Shown: in pieces, positions 19,580 through 28,369 of the stretch
How positions within the stretch are numbered: the first letter of the stretch is position 1
Layout of the letters: each line of letters opens with the position of its first letter
Source: Paracoccaceae bacterium
GTDB taxonomy: Bacteria > Pseudomonadota > Alphaproteobacteria > Rhodobacterales > Rhodobacteraceae
Length of the DNA: 64,000 nucleotides
NCBI GenBank assembly: GCA_028284605.1
Contig: JANQRL010000047.1
Location: 1 to 64,000 of the forward strand
Reading direction: 5' to 3'
Notes under the pieces: model-generated
What the model saw: the letters and a program-made list of their open reading frames with translations, nothing else
The model's database searches: none
Told to the model about the DNA's origin: nothing
Position numbers and translations under genes: made by a program

Positions 19580-20085
19580 TATTCGTGAATCCCCGCCTCG
19601 CCGGAATGCAACAGTTCCGGGCCGAAGACGAAGCGGGCAAACTCGACCGCCATGAAGGTGAAGGCGACCGGGAAGGCGATCGTCAGCAGCCAGCGGGGAT
19701 AGAAATAGGCCCGCACGTCGTAATCGTTGCGCTCGATATTGGTCAGGAACAGCTCGAGCCCGTACCAGGCCAGGATCAGCGAGACCGCAACGCAGAGCGC
19801 CGCCACGGCCCGGCTGACGGCACGGCGCAGGGCCGGGGGCAGGACCGCCGTGACCAGTTCGATATGGACATGGCCCCTCTCGCGCACCAGCCAGGGCGCC
19901 CCGAGCATGGTCATGTAGAGAAGGCCGTATTCGGCGGAGGTGAAAAGCCAGGCATAGGGTTGCAGCCCGAGATTGCGCATCGCCACCGACACGACCACCG
20001 ACACCATGAGCCAGATCAGCGTCGCCGCGGCGATGAAAGCCATCAGGTAGAGAAGGGCGTCGTAGATGCGGATCAGCGCGCGCAT
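19579..20085 (-). CDS. dctQ: TRAP transporter small permease (DctQ)
   Basis: A 168-residue membrane protein with four hydrophobic segments, the expected DctQ topology. The GAPWLVRERGHVHIELV segment between the second and third helices is the strongest family mark. It lies between dctP and dctM and overlaps dctM by one base. It couples the periplasmic binding protein to the large permease. Confidence 0.92.
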   Translation of the reverse strand: MRALIRIYDALLYLMAFIAAATLIWLMVSVVVSVAMRNLGLQPYAWLFTSAEYGLLYMTMLGAPWLVRERGHVHIELVTAVLPPALRRAVSRAVAALCVAVSLILAWYGLELFLTNIERNDYDVRAYFYPRWLLTIAFPVAFTFMAVEFARFVFGPELLHSGEAGIHE

Positions 20086-20104
20086 GCCGGCTCCGGATAG
20101 GGGC

Positions 20105-20138
20105 GGTCCCCGGGACGCGCGGCGGCGCTCCGGGGACC
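20105..20138 (-). promoter_or_regulatory. Intercistronic hairpin between dctP and dctQ
   Basis: GGTCCCCGG at 20105-20113 and CCGGGGACC at 20130-20138 form a perfect 9-bp stem with a 16-base loop, starting 9 bases downstream of the dctP stop on the minus strand. There is no T-run. As with the tctC hairpin, it probably raises binding-protein output relative to the permease. Confidence 0.55.
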
Positions 20139-20147
20139 GGTATGGCC

Positions 20148-21161
20148 TTAGCTGTCGGCTTCGGGATCGTAGAACAGCTCGATCAGCCGGTCGTAATTGG
20201 CGGTGCCCGAGGGATGTTCGGCCATCAGCTCCTGCATCCGCTCCCAGGTCTTCTCGCGCGCCGCAAGCAGGTAATTGGCCCGCGCCTCGCCCTCCAACGA
20301 CACGACATTCATGCCCTGCTCGTCAAGCGTGGCGAAATCCTCGTCCCGCTTGGCGCGCAGCGCGTTCACGCTGTCGATCTCGTGCCGGATCGCCACCTCC
20401 TGAACGATGCTCCGTGCCTCGTCGCTGAGTTCGTTCCAGCGGTCGAGATTGACGATCACGCCGAGATCGGTGGAGAAGAAGCAGGGCTCGATCCGGTAGT
20501 TCAGGAACTCGTTCCATTTCAGGTCAAGGAGCCCGATCTGGGTCCAGCCGGTCGCGTCCACCACGCCCCGTTGCAGCGCCGCATAGACCTCGCCGGAGGG
20601 CAGGTCGATCACCTGGGCGCCGAGATAGTTGGTGAAGAAGGCGTTGTAGACGGCGTTGCCGCGCAGTTTCAGCCCCTCGACCTCCAGATTGCCCGCAGCG
20701 TCGAAGCTGGGCTCGTCCCGGGTCCAGAGGTTGTAGCAGACGCCGCTGTCGAACCAGCCGAGATATTTCAGGCCCATCTTCTCCTGATGAATCTGGTCGA
20801 TCAGCTCGATCCCGCCGTTCTGGCGGGTCTCGATGGCGGTCAGGTTCGAGGCGACGAGCGCGTCTTTCTCGGGCAGCGCGCCGCCATAGAACGAGCCGGG
20901 CGTGTAGACCATGTCAACGATCCCGTCGCGGACCGCATCGGGCTGCTGGAACATGCCGATGGCCTCGGGGCCGCCGCGCACCTCGATTTGGATGACGCCT
21001 TCGCCGGCCTCGTTCACCTTATCGACGAAGGACAGGAAGCTCTGGGTGTAGATCAGGGTCTCCGGGAAGGCATGGACGGCGGTGATCGTCTCCTCCGCGC
21101 TGGCCAGGGTCCCGACGATCATGGAGCCGGCGACGATACCGGCGGTGAGTTGCATCTTCAT
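20148..21161 (-). CDS. dctP: TRAP transporter substrate-binding protein (DctP)
   Basis: A 337-residue periplasmic solute receptor. Signal peptide at about residues 1-22 (LTAGIVAGSMIVGTLASA). The pattern ITAVHAFPETLIYTQSFLSFVDKVNEAG and the later LKLRGNAVYNAFF...LPSGEVYAALQRGVVDATGW segment are those of DctP/TAXI-like receptors with the R-containing ligand contact. ATG 21161 has a strong GGAGAGGAG Shine-Dalgarno. It is 65 bases downstream of leuD on the same strand. The ligand is unknown; carboxylates are typical. Confidence 0.92.
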   Translation of the reverse strand: MKMQLTAGIVAGSMIVGTLASAEETITAVHAFPETLIYTQSFLSFVDKVNEAGEGVIQIEVRGGPEAIGMFQQPDAVRDGIVDMVYTPGSFYGGALPEKDALVASNLTAIETRQNGGIELIDQIHQEKMGLKYLGWFDSGVCYNLWTRDEPSFDAAGNLEVEGLKLRGNAVYNAFFTNYLGAQVIDLPSGEVYAALQRGVVDATGWTQIGLLDLKWNEFLNYRIEPCFFSTDLGVIVNLDRWNELSDEARSIVQEVAIRHEIDSVNALRAKRDEDFATLDEQGMNVVSLEGEARANYLLAAREKTWERMQELMAEHPSGTANYDRLIELFYDPEADS

Positions 21162-21226
21162 GGGCAAAATCTCCTCTCCCAATGCCAGTGCCCTGGCCCA
21201 AATCGTTGTGCGGCCCGGCCGCGCGA

Positions 21227-21844
21227 TCATCCGGCCGTCCCCCCGGCGGGGAACGCCCAAGTCCTTGTCGCAGACAGCCGGTCCCGGAACGCCGCGATCT
21301 CGGTGCCGTGCGCCCGGGTCAGGTCGATATCGTCCCAGCCGTTGATCAGTTTCTCGCGCCAGACCGGGTCGAGATCGAAACCGGTCGAGAGACCGGCCAC
21401 GCTCAGCGTCCGGGCGGCGAGATCGACCTCCGCCGGGACCGCGCCGGCGCCGATCCGGGCGATCATCTCGGCGGTCAGATCCGGGGCCACGCGAGCCGGC
21501 AGCACTCCGTTGTTCACGGCGTTGGAGGCGAAGATGTCCCCGAAGCTCGGGGCGATGACGGTGCGGATGCCGAAATCGACCAGCGCGTAGACCGCGGCCT
21601 CCCGCGACGACCCGCTGCCGAAGTTCCGCCGGGTCACCAGCACGCTGGCCTCCGGCCACCGGTTCAGCGGGACCTCCGGCCGCATGGTCCCATCCGTGTC
21701 CCGGCGCAGGTCGTGGAGCAGGAATTGCCCGTAACCCTCCGACCGGGGCGTCGACATGAACCGCGCCGGGATGAGCTGGTCGGTGTCCACGCTTTCGAGA
21801 TCGAGCGCGATCGCGGTCCCGGTATGGCGCGTCCAGCCGCTCAT
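21227..21844 (-). CDS. leuD: 3-isopropylmalate dehydratase-type small subunit (LeuD family)
   Basis: A 205-residue swivelling domain subunit. SVDTDQLIPARFMSTPRSEGYGQFLLHDLR and RRNFGSGSSREAAVYALVDFGIRTVIAPSFGDIFASNAVNNGVLP are diagnostic of LeuD. The start overlaps the leuC stop as ATGA. LeuCD isomerises 2- to 3-isopropylmalate, but relatives hydrate other unsaturated dicarboxylates such as citraconate or dimethylmaleate. Its location behind a GntR regulator, among catabolic and transport genes and without leuA or leuB, favours a catabolic hydratase role. The symbol reflects the family, not a proven substrate. Confidence 0.85.
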   Translation of the reverse strand: MSGWTRHTGTAIALDLESVDTDQLIPARFMSTPRSEGYGQFLLHDLRRDTDGTMRPEVPLNRWPEASVLVTRRNFGSGSSREAAVYALVDFGIRTVIAPSFGDIFASNAVNNGVLPARVAPDLTAEMIARIGAGAVPAEVDLAARTLSVAGLSTGFDLDPVWREKLINGWDDIDLTRAHGTEIAAFRDRLSATRTWAFPAGGTAG

Positions 21845-23235
21845 GCCGCGTCCCTGCCTTCCAGAAGCGGGCGCACATCGGTCAGATGCCCGGTAATGGC
21901 GGCGGCGGCGACCATGGCGGGCGACATCAGATGGGTGCGCGCGCCGCGCCCCTGACGGCCCCGGAAATTGCGGTTGGTGGTCGAGGCGCAGCGCCGGCCC
22001 GGCGCCACGCTGTCGCCGTTCATCGCCACGCACATCGAACAGCCCGCTCCGGCCCAGTCGAGCCCGGCCTCGGCGAATATCCGGTCGAGCCCCTCCGCCT
22101 CGGCCCGCGCCTTGACCGCCCGGGACCCCGGCGAGACCAGGCCGGGCACCTTGGCGCGGCGCCCCGCGAGAACGGCGGCGGCGGCGCGCAGATCCTCGAT
22201 CCGGGCATTGGTGCAGGACCCGATGAAGACCTGATCGACGCGGACGCTCTGCAACGGTTGGCCCGGTATCAGCCCCATGTAATCGAGCGCGTCGCGGACA
22301 TGGATGGCCTTGTCTTCGGACAGTCTCGCGGGGTCGGGCACGGCAGCGGTGATCGGCAGCGCATCCTCCGGAGAGGTGCCCCAGGTGACGATGGGGGCGA
22401 TCTCGGATGCCTCCAGCGACATCTCCCGGTCGAACCGGGCATCCGCATCGCCGGCCAGCGCGCTCCAGCTTTCCACCGCGCGCTCCCAGGACGCGCCGCT
22501 CGGCGCAAAGGGCCGGCCCGCGACATAGGCAATGGTCGTCTCGTCCGGCGCGATCATGCCGAACCGGCCGCCGCCCTCGATGGAGAGGTTGCAGAGGGTC
22601 ATCCGCCCCTCCATCGACAGCCCGCGCACCGCGGCGCCGGCATATTCGATGGCATGGCCCCTGGCGCCATCCGCGCCGAGCCGGGCGATCCAGGCCAGCG
22701 CCAGGTCCTTGGCGCCGACCCCCGGCGCGAACCGGCCCTCCACGACGATCCGCATCGCCTTGGGCCTCTTCTGCCAGACCGTCTGGGTCGCCAGCACATG
22801 GGCCACCTCGGTCGCGCCGATCCCGAAGGCCAGGGCGCCCAGCGCGCCATGGGTCGAGGTATGGCTGTCGCCGCAGACGATCAGCAGCCCGGGCAGGGTC
22901 AGCCCCTGCTCGGGCCCCACGACATGGACGATCCCCTGACGCGGGTCGCCGGGGCCGAAACAGGCGATGCCGTGGCTCTGCGTATTGCTCTTCAGGGTTT
23001 CGATCATCCGGGCGATGGCCGGGCTCGCGGGGGCGCCGCGCGTCGGCGCGTAATGGTCGACGACCCCATAGGTCAGGGACGGTTCCGCCACGTTCAGGCC
23101 CCGCTCGGCCAGTTTCGCGAAGGCATGGTGGGACCCTTCATGGACCAGATGCCGGTCGACCCAGAGCAGCGAGGCGCCATTGTCGCGCCGCAGGATTTCG
23201 TGACTATCCCAGAGCTTGTCGAGCAGCGTCCTCAT
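21841..23235 (-). CDS. leuC: 3-isopropylmalate dehydratase-type large subunit (LeuC family)
   Basis: A 464-residue aconitase-superfamily large subunit. The three [4Fe-4S] cysteines are visible at about C341 (GSCTNARIEDL), C399 and C402 (CSMC). CGDSHTSTHGALGALAFGIG and HLVHEGSHHAF are the other family blocks. It starts at ATG 23235, overlapping the gntR stop as ATGA, so it is co-expressed with its presumed regulator. The substrate could be isopropylmalate or another 2-alkyl-malate/maleate; the neighbouring lyase and glutaryl-CoA genes favour the latter. Confidence 0.88.
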   Translation of the reverse strand: MRTLLDKLWDSHEILRRDNGASLLWVDRHLVHEGSHHAFAKLAERGLNVAEPSLTYGVVDHYAPTRGAPASPAIARMIETLKSNTQSHGIACFGPGDPRQGIVHVVGPEQGLTLPGLLIVCGDSHTSTHGALGALAFGIGATEVAHVLATQTVWQKRPKAMRIVVEGRFAPGVGAKDLALAWIARLGADGARGHAIEYAGAAVRGLSMEGRMTLCNLSIEGGGRFGMIAPDETTIAYVAGRPFAPSGASWERAVESWSALAGDADARFDREMSLEASEIAPIVTWGTSPEDALPITAAVPDPARLSEDKAIHVRDALDYMGLIPGQPLQSVRVDQVFIGSCTNARIEDLRAAAAVLAGRRAKVPGLVSPGSRAVKARAEAEGLDRIFAEAGLDWAGAGCSMCVAMNGDSVAPGRRCASTTNRNFRGRQGRGARTHLMSPAMVAAAAITGHLTDVRPLLEGRDAA

Positions 23236-24023
23236 GCGCCGCTCCCGATCACCGGTTCCCAGTGCCGGTTTTCGCCGGACCCGGTCCGCGCCAGCGTCAT
23301 CTCCAGCCGGAACAGGTCGGGGCGGTAAAGCGCCGAGAGGAACTCCACCCCGCGCCCGGAGCTGTCCCGCACGATGCGGCGCAGGGACAGAAGCGGCGCG
23401 CCGACCGAGAGGCCCAGGGCCCCGGCGATGTCCGGCGTGGCCAGGGTTGCGCTCACCGATTGCGTCGCGCTGTCGACCGTCACGCCGCTCCTTTCCAGCA
23501 GACGAAAGAGCGGCTGGGTGGCCAGATCGGCCTCGTCGTAGCTCGCCGCGATGTCGGCCGGCACATGGGTCGTCAGGTGGGAGAACGGCTCATCCTCGGA
23601 GAGTCTGACGCGCACCGCGGTCTGAACCCGCTCGCCGGTCGCGAGCCCGAGGGCCTCCGCCACCGCGGGCGGGGGCGCGCCGTAAGAAAACGACAGGAGC
23701 CGCGCCGTCGTCGACCGGTCGATCTCGACCAGTTGCGGGATCAGGCCGGCGAAATCGGCGGCGATCCGGTTGCCGCTGCCGGCCCGCGACAACACCACCG
23801 ATCCCGCGCCGGCGCGCTTCTCGATCCATCCGTCGGCGGCGAGGGCCTCCAATGCCCGCCGGATCGTGATGCGGCTGACCTCGAACCGGTCGGCCAGACG
23901 GTTCTCGCCGGGCAGCAGCGCCCCCTCCCGGAAGCTGCCGTTGGACATCTCGTCGCGCAGCAACAGGTAGACCCGGCGGGCCTTGCCGCCTTCGGGGAGC
24001 GTCGGTTGCGCGTGGATCGTCAC
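23232..24023 (-). CDS. GntR-family regulator with UTRA domain (HutC subfamily)
   Basis: A 263-residue transcription factor. An N-terminal winged helix-turn-helix (about residues 20-85; LLPGENRLADRFEVSRITIRRALEALAADGWIEKR) is followed by a UTRA ligand-binding domain (about 100-250). Translation starts at GTG 24023 behind an AGGAGA site. It is the first gene of the leftward gntR-leuCD-dctPQM run and is divergent from the rightward hyuBA run. The shared upstream region holds two interlocked inverted repeats, so it likely represses both arms and is relieved by a pathway metabolite. Confidence 0.92.
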   Translation of the reverse strand: MTIHAQPTLPEGGKARRVYLLLRDEMSNGSFREGALLPGENRLADRFEVSRITIRRALEALAADGWIEKRAGAGSVVLSRAGSGNRIAADFAGLIPQLVEIDRSTTARLLSFSYGAPPPAVAEALGLATGERVQTAVRVRLSEDEPFSHLTTHVPADIAASYDEADLATQPLFRLLERSGVTVDSATQSVSATLATPDIAGALGLSVGAPLLSLRRIVRDSSGRGVEFLSALYRPDLFRLEMTLARTGSGENRHWEPVIGSGA

Positions 24024-24106
24024 GGCGCGCCTCTCCTGCTGGGTGCCCGGGAGCTAGGGTTCGGGGTCCTGCCGTCAAGCAGACCTGATCGCTTGCCGGG
24101 GAGAAT

Positions 24107-24165
24107 TTGCACTTTCACTATACCAAAACCTGTTATATTGAAAGTACAGATTTTGGAGGAGAGAC
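24107..24165. promoter_or_regulatory. Divergent control region with two interlocked inverted repeats
   Basis: Four contiguous segments are seen: ACTTTCACTATA (24111-24122), CCAAAACCTGT (24123-24133), TATATTGAAAGT (24134-24145) and ACAGATTTTGG (24146-24156). The first pairs with the third at 11 of 12 positions and the second with the fourth at 10 of 11. The two palindrome centres lie about 11 bases apart, roughly one helical turn. Rightward promoter-like elements are TTGCAC (24107) and TGTTAT (24131). A TATAGT -10-like element faces the regulator gene. The adjacent GGAGGAGAG ribosome site lies at 24155-24163. Confidence 0.7.
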
Positions 24166-24222
24166 ATGCCGGCCGGTCAGGCGCACAGACTCGTAGGCCA
24201 CGGAAGCGGGCAGGGGCGATGA
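24166..24222 (+). CDS. 18-codon leader ORF
   Basis: ATG 24166 sits behind the best Shine-Dalgarno in the region (GGAGGAGAG) and opens an 18-residue frame, MPAGQAHRLVGHGSGQGR. Its stop overlaps the start of the next gene as ATGA. That next gene has only a badly spaced AGGGG of its own, so it is probably reached by coupled translation. No regulatory codon run is evident. It may be a coupling leader or a tiny functional peptide. Confidence 0.45.
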   Translation: MPAGQAHRLVGHGSGQGR

Positions 24223-24623
24223 CCGCGGACCATCCCCGGCCCGGGCCCGGGCTGTTCGACCCCGCCACGCTTGTGACCGACTACCTCGCGGCGATGGAGG
24301 CGCGTGATCTCGACACGGCTCAGGCCATGCTGTCCGACCGGTTCGAGATGATCTTCCCCGGGACCGACCCGATGACGTCGCTGACCCAACTCATCGACTG
24401 GGCCAGCGGCCGCTACCGCTCGGTCCGCAAGAGCCATCAGGCGGTGGAGACGCTCCAGGCCGGCGAAGTGACCGTGGTCTACATCCGCGGCACTCTTTCC
24501 GGGGAATGGCCCGACGGGCGCGGCTTCGACGGTATCCGCTTCATCGACCGGTTCGAGGTATCCGGGGGCAGGATCGTCCGGCAGGAGGTCTGGAACGACC
24601 TGGCGGAGAGCCGCACGCGATGA
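24219..24623 (+). CDS. SnoaL-like / NTF2-like fold protein
   Basis: A 134-residue protein with the alpha+beta pattern of nuclear transport factor 2-like (SnoaL-type) proteins: an N-terminal helix pair (TLVTDYLAAMEARDLDTAQAMLSDRFEMIFPG) and a C-terminal sheet ending in DRFEVSGGRIVRQEVWNDLAE. Members are small isomerases, dehydratases or accessory proteins, and no catalytic residues can be assigned. It begins the rightward operon, is coupled to the leader ORF and overlaps hyuB as ATGA. A role in handling the ring substrate is a guess. Confidence 0.75.
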   Translation: MTADHPRPGPGLFDPATLVTDYLAAMEARDLDTAQAMLSDRFEMIFPGTDPMTSLTQLIDWASGRYRSVRKSHQAVETLQAGEVTVVYIRGTLSGEWPDGRGFDGIRFIDRFEVSGGRIVRQEVWNDLAESRTR

Positions 24624-26314
24624 GCGACGCCATCGACCCGATCACGCTCGCGGTCCTCGCCGGCCGGATGGAGCAGATCGCCGACGAGATGGACGCGACG
24701 CTCTTTCGCGCCGCCTTCAACCCGATCATCGCCGAAGCGCACGATGCCTCTCACGGGCTCTACCATGCCGCCACCGGCGACACGCTGGTGCAGGGCAAGT
24801 CCGGGCTGCCGATCTTCGTCGGCGTCATGTCCTTCGCGGTCAAGGCGGTGATCGACAAGGCGGCGGAGGCGGGCGATCTCGAAGACGGCGACATCTATAT
24901 CTTCAACGATGCCCATCTCGGCGGCACGCATCTGAGCGACATGCGCCTGGTGCGCCCGTATTTCCGGGACGGGACGCTCTTCTGCTACCTCGCCAGCGTC
25001 GGGCACTGGCACGATGTCGGCGGCGCGGTGCCGGGCAATTACAACCCCTCCGCCACGGAGGCGTTTCAGGAGGCGTTCGTGCTGCCGCCGGTGAAGCTGG
25101 CGCGCGCCGGCGTGCTCCGGCAGGACATCGTCGATATCCTGATGCGCAACACCCGCCTGCCGCAATCGGCCATGGGCGATCTCAATGGCCAGTTGGGGGC
25201 GCTCGACCTCGGGGTGCGGCGGCTCGACGAGTTGCTTGACGAGTATGGCGGCGCGACGGTGGCGGCGGCGCTCGACGCGCTCGGCGACCGGGCCGAGACC
25301 CTGATGCGCGCCGAGCTTGCCGCCCTGCCGGACGGGCGCTGGGAGGCGGTGGATTATCTCGACAATGACGGCATCACCGACGACGCGCTGCCGATCCGGG
25401 TCGCCCTCGAGATCGCCGGCGACCGTCTGATCCTGGATTTCGAGGGCACCGCGCCGGTCACCGCCGGCCCGGTCAACATCGCCCGGCCCACCGCCGTCGC
25501 CACCGCCTATGTGGCGATCAAGCATATCTTTCCCGACCTGCCCGCCAATGCCGGCGTCATGCGGCCCATCGAGGTGCGGGTGCCCGAAGGCTCGCTGCTC
25601 TCGGCGGAGTTCCCGGCTCCGGTGGGCGGCTATACCGAGACCATCCTGCGGATGATCGACGTGGTGTTCTCGGCGGCGGCCCAGGCGGCGCCGGACCGGG
25701 TGGTGGCGAACGCCTACGGCACGATCAACGCGCTCTCGATTGCCGGCAGGCGCGCGGACGGGCGGCCCTGGGTGATGTTCAGCTTCTTCGGCGGCGGCCA
25801 TGGCGGCAGCGCCGAGAGCGACGGGCTCAACCACGGCAACGCGCCGATCTCGACCGCGACGATCCCGCCGATGGAAATCCTCGAAGCGGCCTATCCGGTG
25901 ATGTTCCGGCAATGGGCCCTGCGCCCCGACAGCGCCGGCGCGGGGGCCCATCGCGGCGGTCTCGGCGCGGTCTATGAGATCGAACTGCTCGAAGAGCGGG
26001 CCGAGGCGTTCCTCTTCGGCGAGCGCGGCCGGTTTCCGCCGCAAGGCGTAGCCGGAGGGCAGCCCGGCGCGACGAACGAGTTCCGCTATGAGCAGGTCGA
26101 CGGATGGCATGAGCCGCCGCTCGCCTCGAAGATGCTCGGGATCAGGATGGAGAAAGGTCAGGCGGTCCGGTTGGAGACGCCTGGCGGCGGTGGCTACGGC
26201 GGCGCCGGGAGCCGTCCGGCGGAGGCGGTGGCGAGGGACGTCGCACTCGGCTATCTCTCGCCCGACGCCGCGACCGAGGCTTACGGGCCCGCCTGGCGGG
26301 AGGTGGACGCGTGA
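24620..26314 (+). CDS. hyuB: Hydantoinase/5-oxoprolinase family subunit B, second copy (HyuB-type)
   Basis: A 564-residue HyuB-family protein. DPITLAVLAGRMEQIADEMDATLFRAAFNPIIAEAHDASHGLY, DGDIYIFNDAHLGGTHLSDM, and the terminal TPGGGGYGGAG are the family blocks. It is the hydrolysing subunit paired with the HyuA that follows (GTGA overlap). It differs clearly from the copy at 6591, so it is not a recent duplicate. An isochorismatase-type hydrolase gene directly downstream recalls the N-methylhydantoin to N-carbamoylsarcosine route, but the substrate is not shown. Confidence 0.9.
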   Translation: MSDAIDPITLAVLAGRMEQIADEMDATLFRAAFNPIIAEAHDASHGLYHAATGDTLVQGKSGLPIFVGVMSFAVKAVIDKAAEAGDLEDGDIYIFNDAHLGGTHLSDMRLVRPYFRDGTLFCYLASVGHWHDVGGAVPGNYNPSATEAFQEAFVLPPVKLARAGVLRQDIVDILMRNTRLPQSAMGDLNGQLGALDLGVRRLDELLDEYGGATVAAALDALGDRAETLMRAELAALPDGRWEAVDYLDNDGITDDALPIRVALEIAGDRLILDFEGTAPVTAGPVNIARPTAVATAYVAIKHIFPDLPANAGVMRPIEVRVPEGSLLSAEFPAPVGGYTETILRMIDVVFSAAAQAAPDRVVANAYGTINALSIAGRRADGRPWVMFSFFGGGHGGSAESDGLNHGNAPISTATIPPMEILEAAYPVMFRQWALRPDSAGAGAHRGGLGAVYEIELLEERAEAFLFGERGRFPPQGVAGGQPGATNEFRYEQVDGWHEPPLASKMLGIRMEKGQAVRLETPGGGGYGGAGSRPAEAVARDVALGYLSPDAATEAYGPAWREVDA

Positions 26315-28368
26315 GCCGGATGATCGGCGTCGATGTCGGCGGAACCTTTACGGATGTCTTCGTCCTCGACGAGGCGACGGGCCGGGCGGAGGTCGCGAAG
26401 GTCCCGACCACCCGTCCCGACCAGTCCGGCGGGTTCCTCGACGGGATCGCGCGGCAGGTCGCCGATCTCTCCACAATCGGCGTCGTGGTCCACGGCACCA
26501 CGGCGGGGACCAATGCGCTGCTCGAACGTAAAGGCGCGCGGGTCGGCGTCATCACCACCGAGGGCCTGCGCGACGTGCTGGAAATGCGCCGCCGCGACCG
26601 ACCCCGGACCTGGGGGCTCAGGGGCGATTTCGAGCCGGTGGTACCCCGCGACCGGCGCCTCGAAGTGCCGGAACGGACCCTGGCCGACGGCACCATTCGC
26701 ACGCCGGTCGATCTCGACGCCGTGCGCGCCGCCGCCGCCGACTTGCTGGAGAGCGGCTGCGCCGCCGTCGCGGTGCTCTTCGCCAATGCTTATGCCAATC
26801 CCGAAAACGAGGCCCGCGCCCTGGCCGCCCTGCGCGAGATCTGGCCCAACCCCCATGTCGGCGGCTCCGCCGAGATCCTGCCCGAAATCCGTGAGTTCGA
26901 GCGCTTCTCCACCGCCGCGCTCAACGCCTATCTGCAACCGGAAGTGTCGGGCTATCTCGGCCGGCTCGACGCGGCGCTGAGATCCGGCGGGTTCGGCGGC
27001 GAGTTCCTGATCGTGCAGTCGAATGGCGGCGTCATGAGCACCGATACGGCCCGCCGCCTGCCGGTGCGCACGGCGCTTTCGGGCCCCGCCGCCGGGGTGA
27101 TCGCCGCCGGGCATATCGCCCGAACCGCCGGGTTCGACAATGTGATCACCGGCGATATGGGCGGCACCAGTTTCGACGTCGCCCTGATCGCCGGCGGCCA
27201 GTCCATGCTCTCGGCCCAGACCTCCGTCGATTTCGGCATGGTGGTGCGCACTCCGATGATCGAGATCACCACCATCGGCGCCGGCGGCGGCTCCATCGCC
27301 TGGGTGGACAGGGGCGGCCTGCTGCGGATCGGCCCCGAAAGCGCCGGGTCGAGCCCGGGACCGGCGGCCTATGGCCAGGGCAATACCCGGCCCACGGTGA
27401 CGGATGCCAATGTCGTGCTCGGACGGATCGACCCCGACAGCCCCATCGGCGGCACGCTTGACCGGCTCGATGTCAAGGCCGCGGGCAAGGCCATCGACGA
27501 TCACGTGGGGCGCGCGCTCGGACTTTCGACCGTGGAGGCGGCGGAGGCGATCCTGCGGGTCGCCAATTCCCGCATGGCCGGGGCGATCCGTCTGGTCAGC
27601 ATCGAGCGCGGCTTCGACCCGAAACGGTTCGCCTTCATGCCCTTCGGCGGCGGTGGCGCGCTCCATGCCGGCGCGATGCTCCGCGAGGTGGGGATCGGCC
27701 GGGCCATCGTGCCGCGCTATCCCGGCGTGACCAGCGCCATGGGTTGCGTGATCGCCGATATGCGGCAGGATTTCGTGCAGACCGTCAACGCGCCGACCTC
27801 GGCCCTCGACCCGGCCGATCTGCGCGCGGTGCTGCAACGGCACGTGGATGACGGGATGGCGCTGCTCGACGCCGCGACCTCCCGTTTCGAGCGCCGCGAT
27901 GTCGTCGTCGAACTGGACATGGCCTATATCGGGCAGACCCATACCGTGGCGGTGCCCCTGGCGGTGACGCTCGACGCGGGCCGGGTCGCCGCGCCCACAT
28001 TGGCGCAGATCGAGACCGCCTTCGACGCCGCCTATGACGCGGCCTATGGGCGGCTCCTGCCGGGAGGGGCGCGCCGGGTGATGAACCTGCGCACGGCCGT
28101 GATCGGCAGGCGCCCGAAATTCGATCTGACCGCGCTCGCGCCGACCGGCGGCAGCATCGAAGCGGCCCGCGGCGGAACCCGCCCGGTCCATTTCGGCGAT
28201 GCCTGGCACGAGACCGCCATCTACGACCGTCTCGCGCTGCCCGTGGGCGCCGAGATCGCCGGTCCGGCGATCCTGGTACAGCCCGACACGACGATCCTGA
28301 TCGAGCCGGGCCTCTCCGGGCGCATCGACAGGTTCGGCAACACGATCATCGAGCCCGACGAGGCCTGA
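26311..28368 (+). CDS. hyuA: Hydantoinase/5-oxoprolinase family subunit A, second copy (HyuA-type)
   Basis: A 685-residue HyuA-family ATP-binding subunit starting at GTG. MIGVDVGGTFTDVFVLDEATG, FSTAALNAYLQPEVSGYL, ALSGPAAGVIAAGHIA, NVITGDMGGTSFDVALIAGG and TIGAGGGSIAWVD are the ATPase-core motifs. It works with the upstream HyuB in ATP-dependent opening of a cyclic amide. It overlaps hyuB by four bases, and one base separates it from the next gene. Confidence 0.92.
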   Translation: MSRMIGVDVGGTFTDVFVLDEATGRAEVAKVPTTRPDQSGGFLDGIARQVADLSTIGVVVHGTTAGTNALLERKGARVGVITTEGLRDVLEMRRRDRPRTWGLRGDFEPVVPRDRRLEVPERTLADGTIRTPVDLDAVRAAAADLLESGCAAVAVLFANAYANPENEARALAALREIWPNPHVGGSAEILPEIREFERFSTAALNAYLQPEVSGYLGRLDAALRSGGFGGEFLIVQSNGGVMSTDTARRLPVRTALSGPAAGVIAAGHIARTAGFDNVITGDMGGTSFDVALIAGGQSMLSAQTSVDFGMVVRTPMIEITTIGAGGGSIAWVDRGGLLRIGPESAGSSPGPAAYGQGNTRPTVTDANVVLGRIDPDSPIGGTLDRLDVKAAGKAIDDHVGRALGLSTVEAAEAILRVANSRMAGAIRLVSIERGFDPKRFAFMPFGGGGALHAGAMLREVGIGRAIVPRYPGVTSAMGCVIADMRQDFVQTVNAPTSALDPADLRAVLQRHVDDGMALLDAATSRFERRDVVVELDMAYIGQTHTVAVPLAVTLDAGRVAAPTLAQIETAFDAAYDAAYGRLLPGGARRVMNLRTAVIGRRPKFDLTALAPTGGSIEAARGGTRPVHFGDAWHETAIYDRLALPVGAEIAGPAILVQPDTTILIEPGLSGRIDRFGNTIIEPDEA

Positions 28369-28369
28369 C

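Noticed and set aside
21227..23235. leuCD as the leucine biosynthesis enzyme
   Set aside because: Not excluded, but position behind a GntR regulator with TRAP genes and without leuA or leuB argues for a catabolic paralogue; family symbols were kept with that caution.
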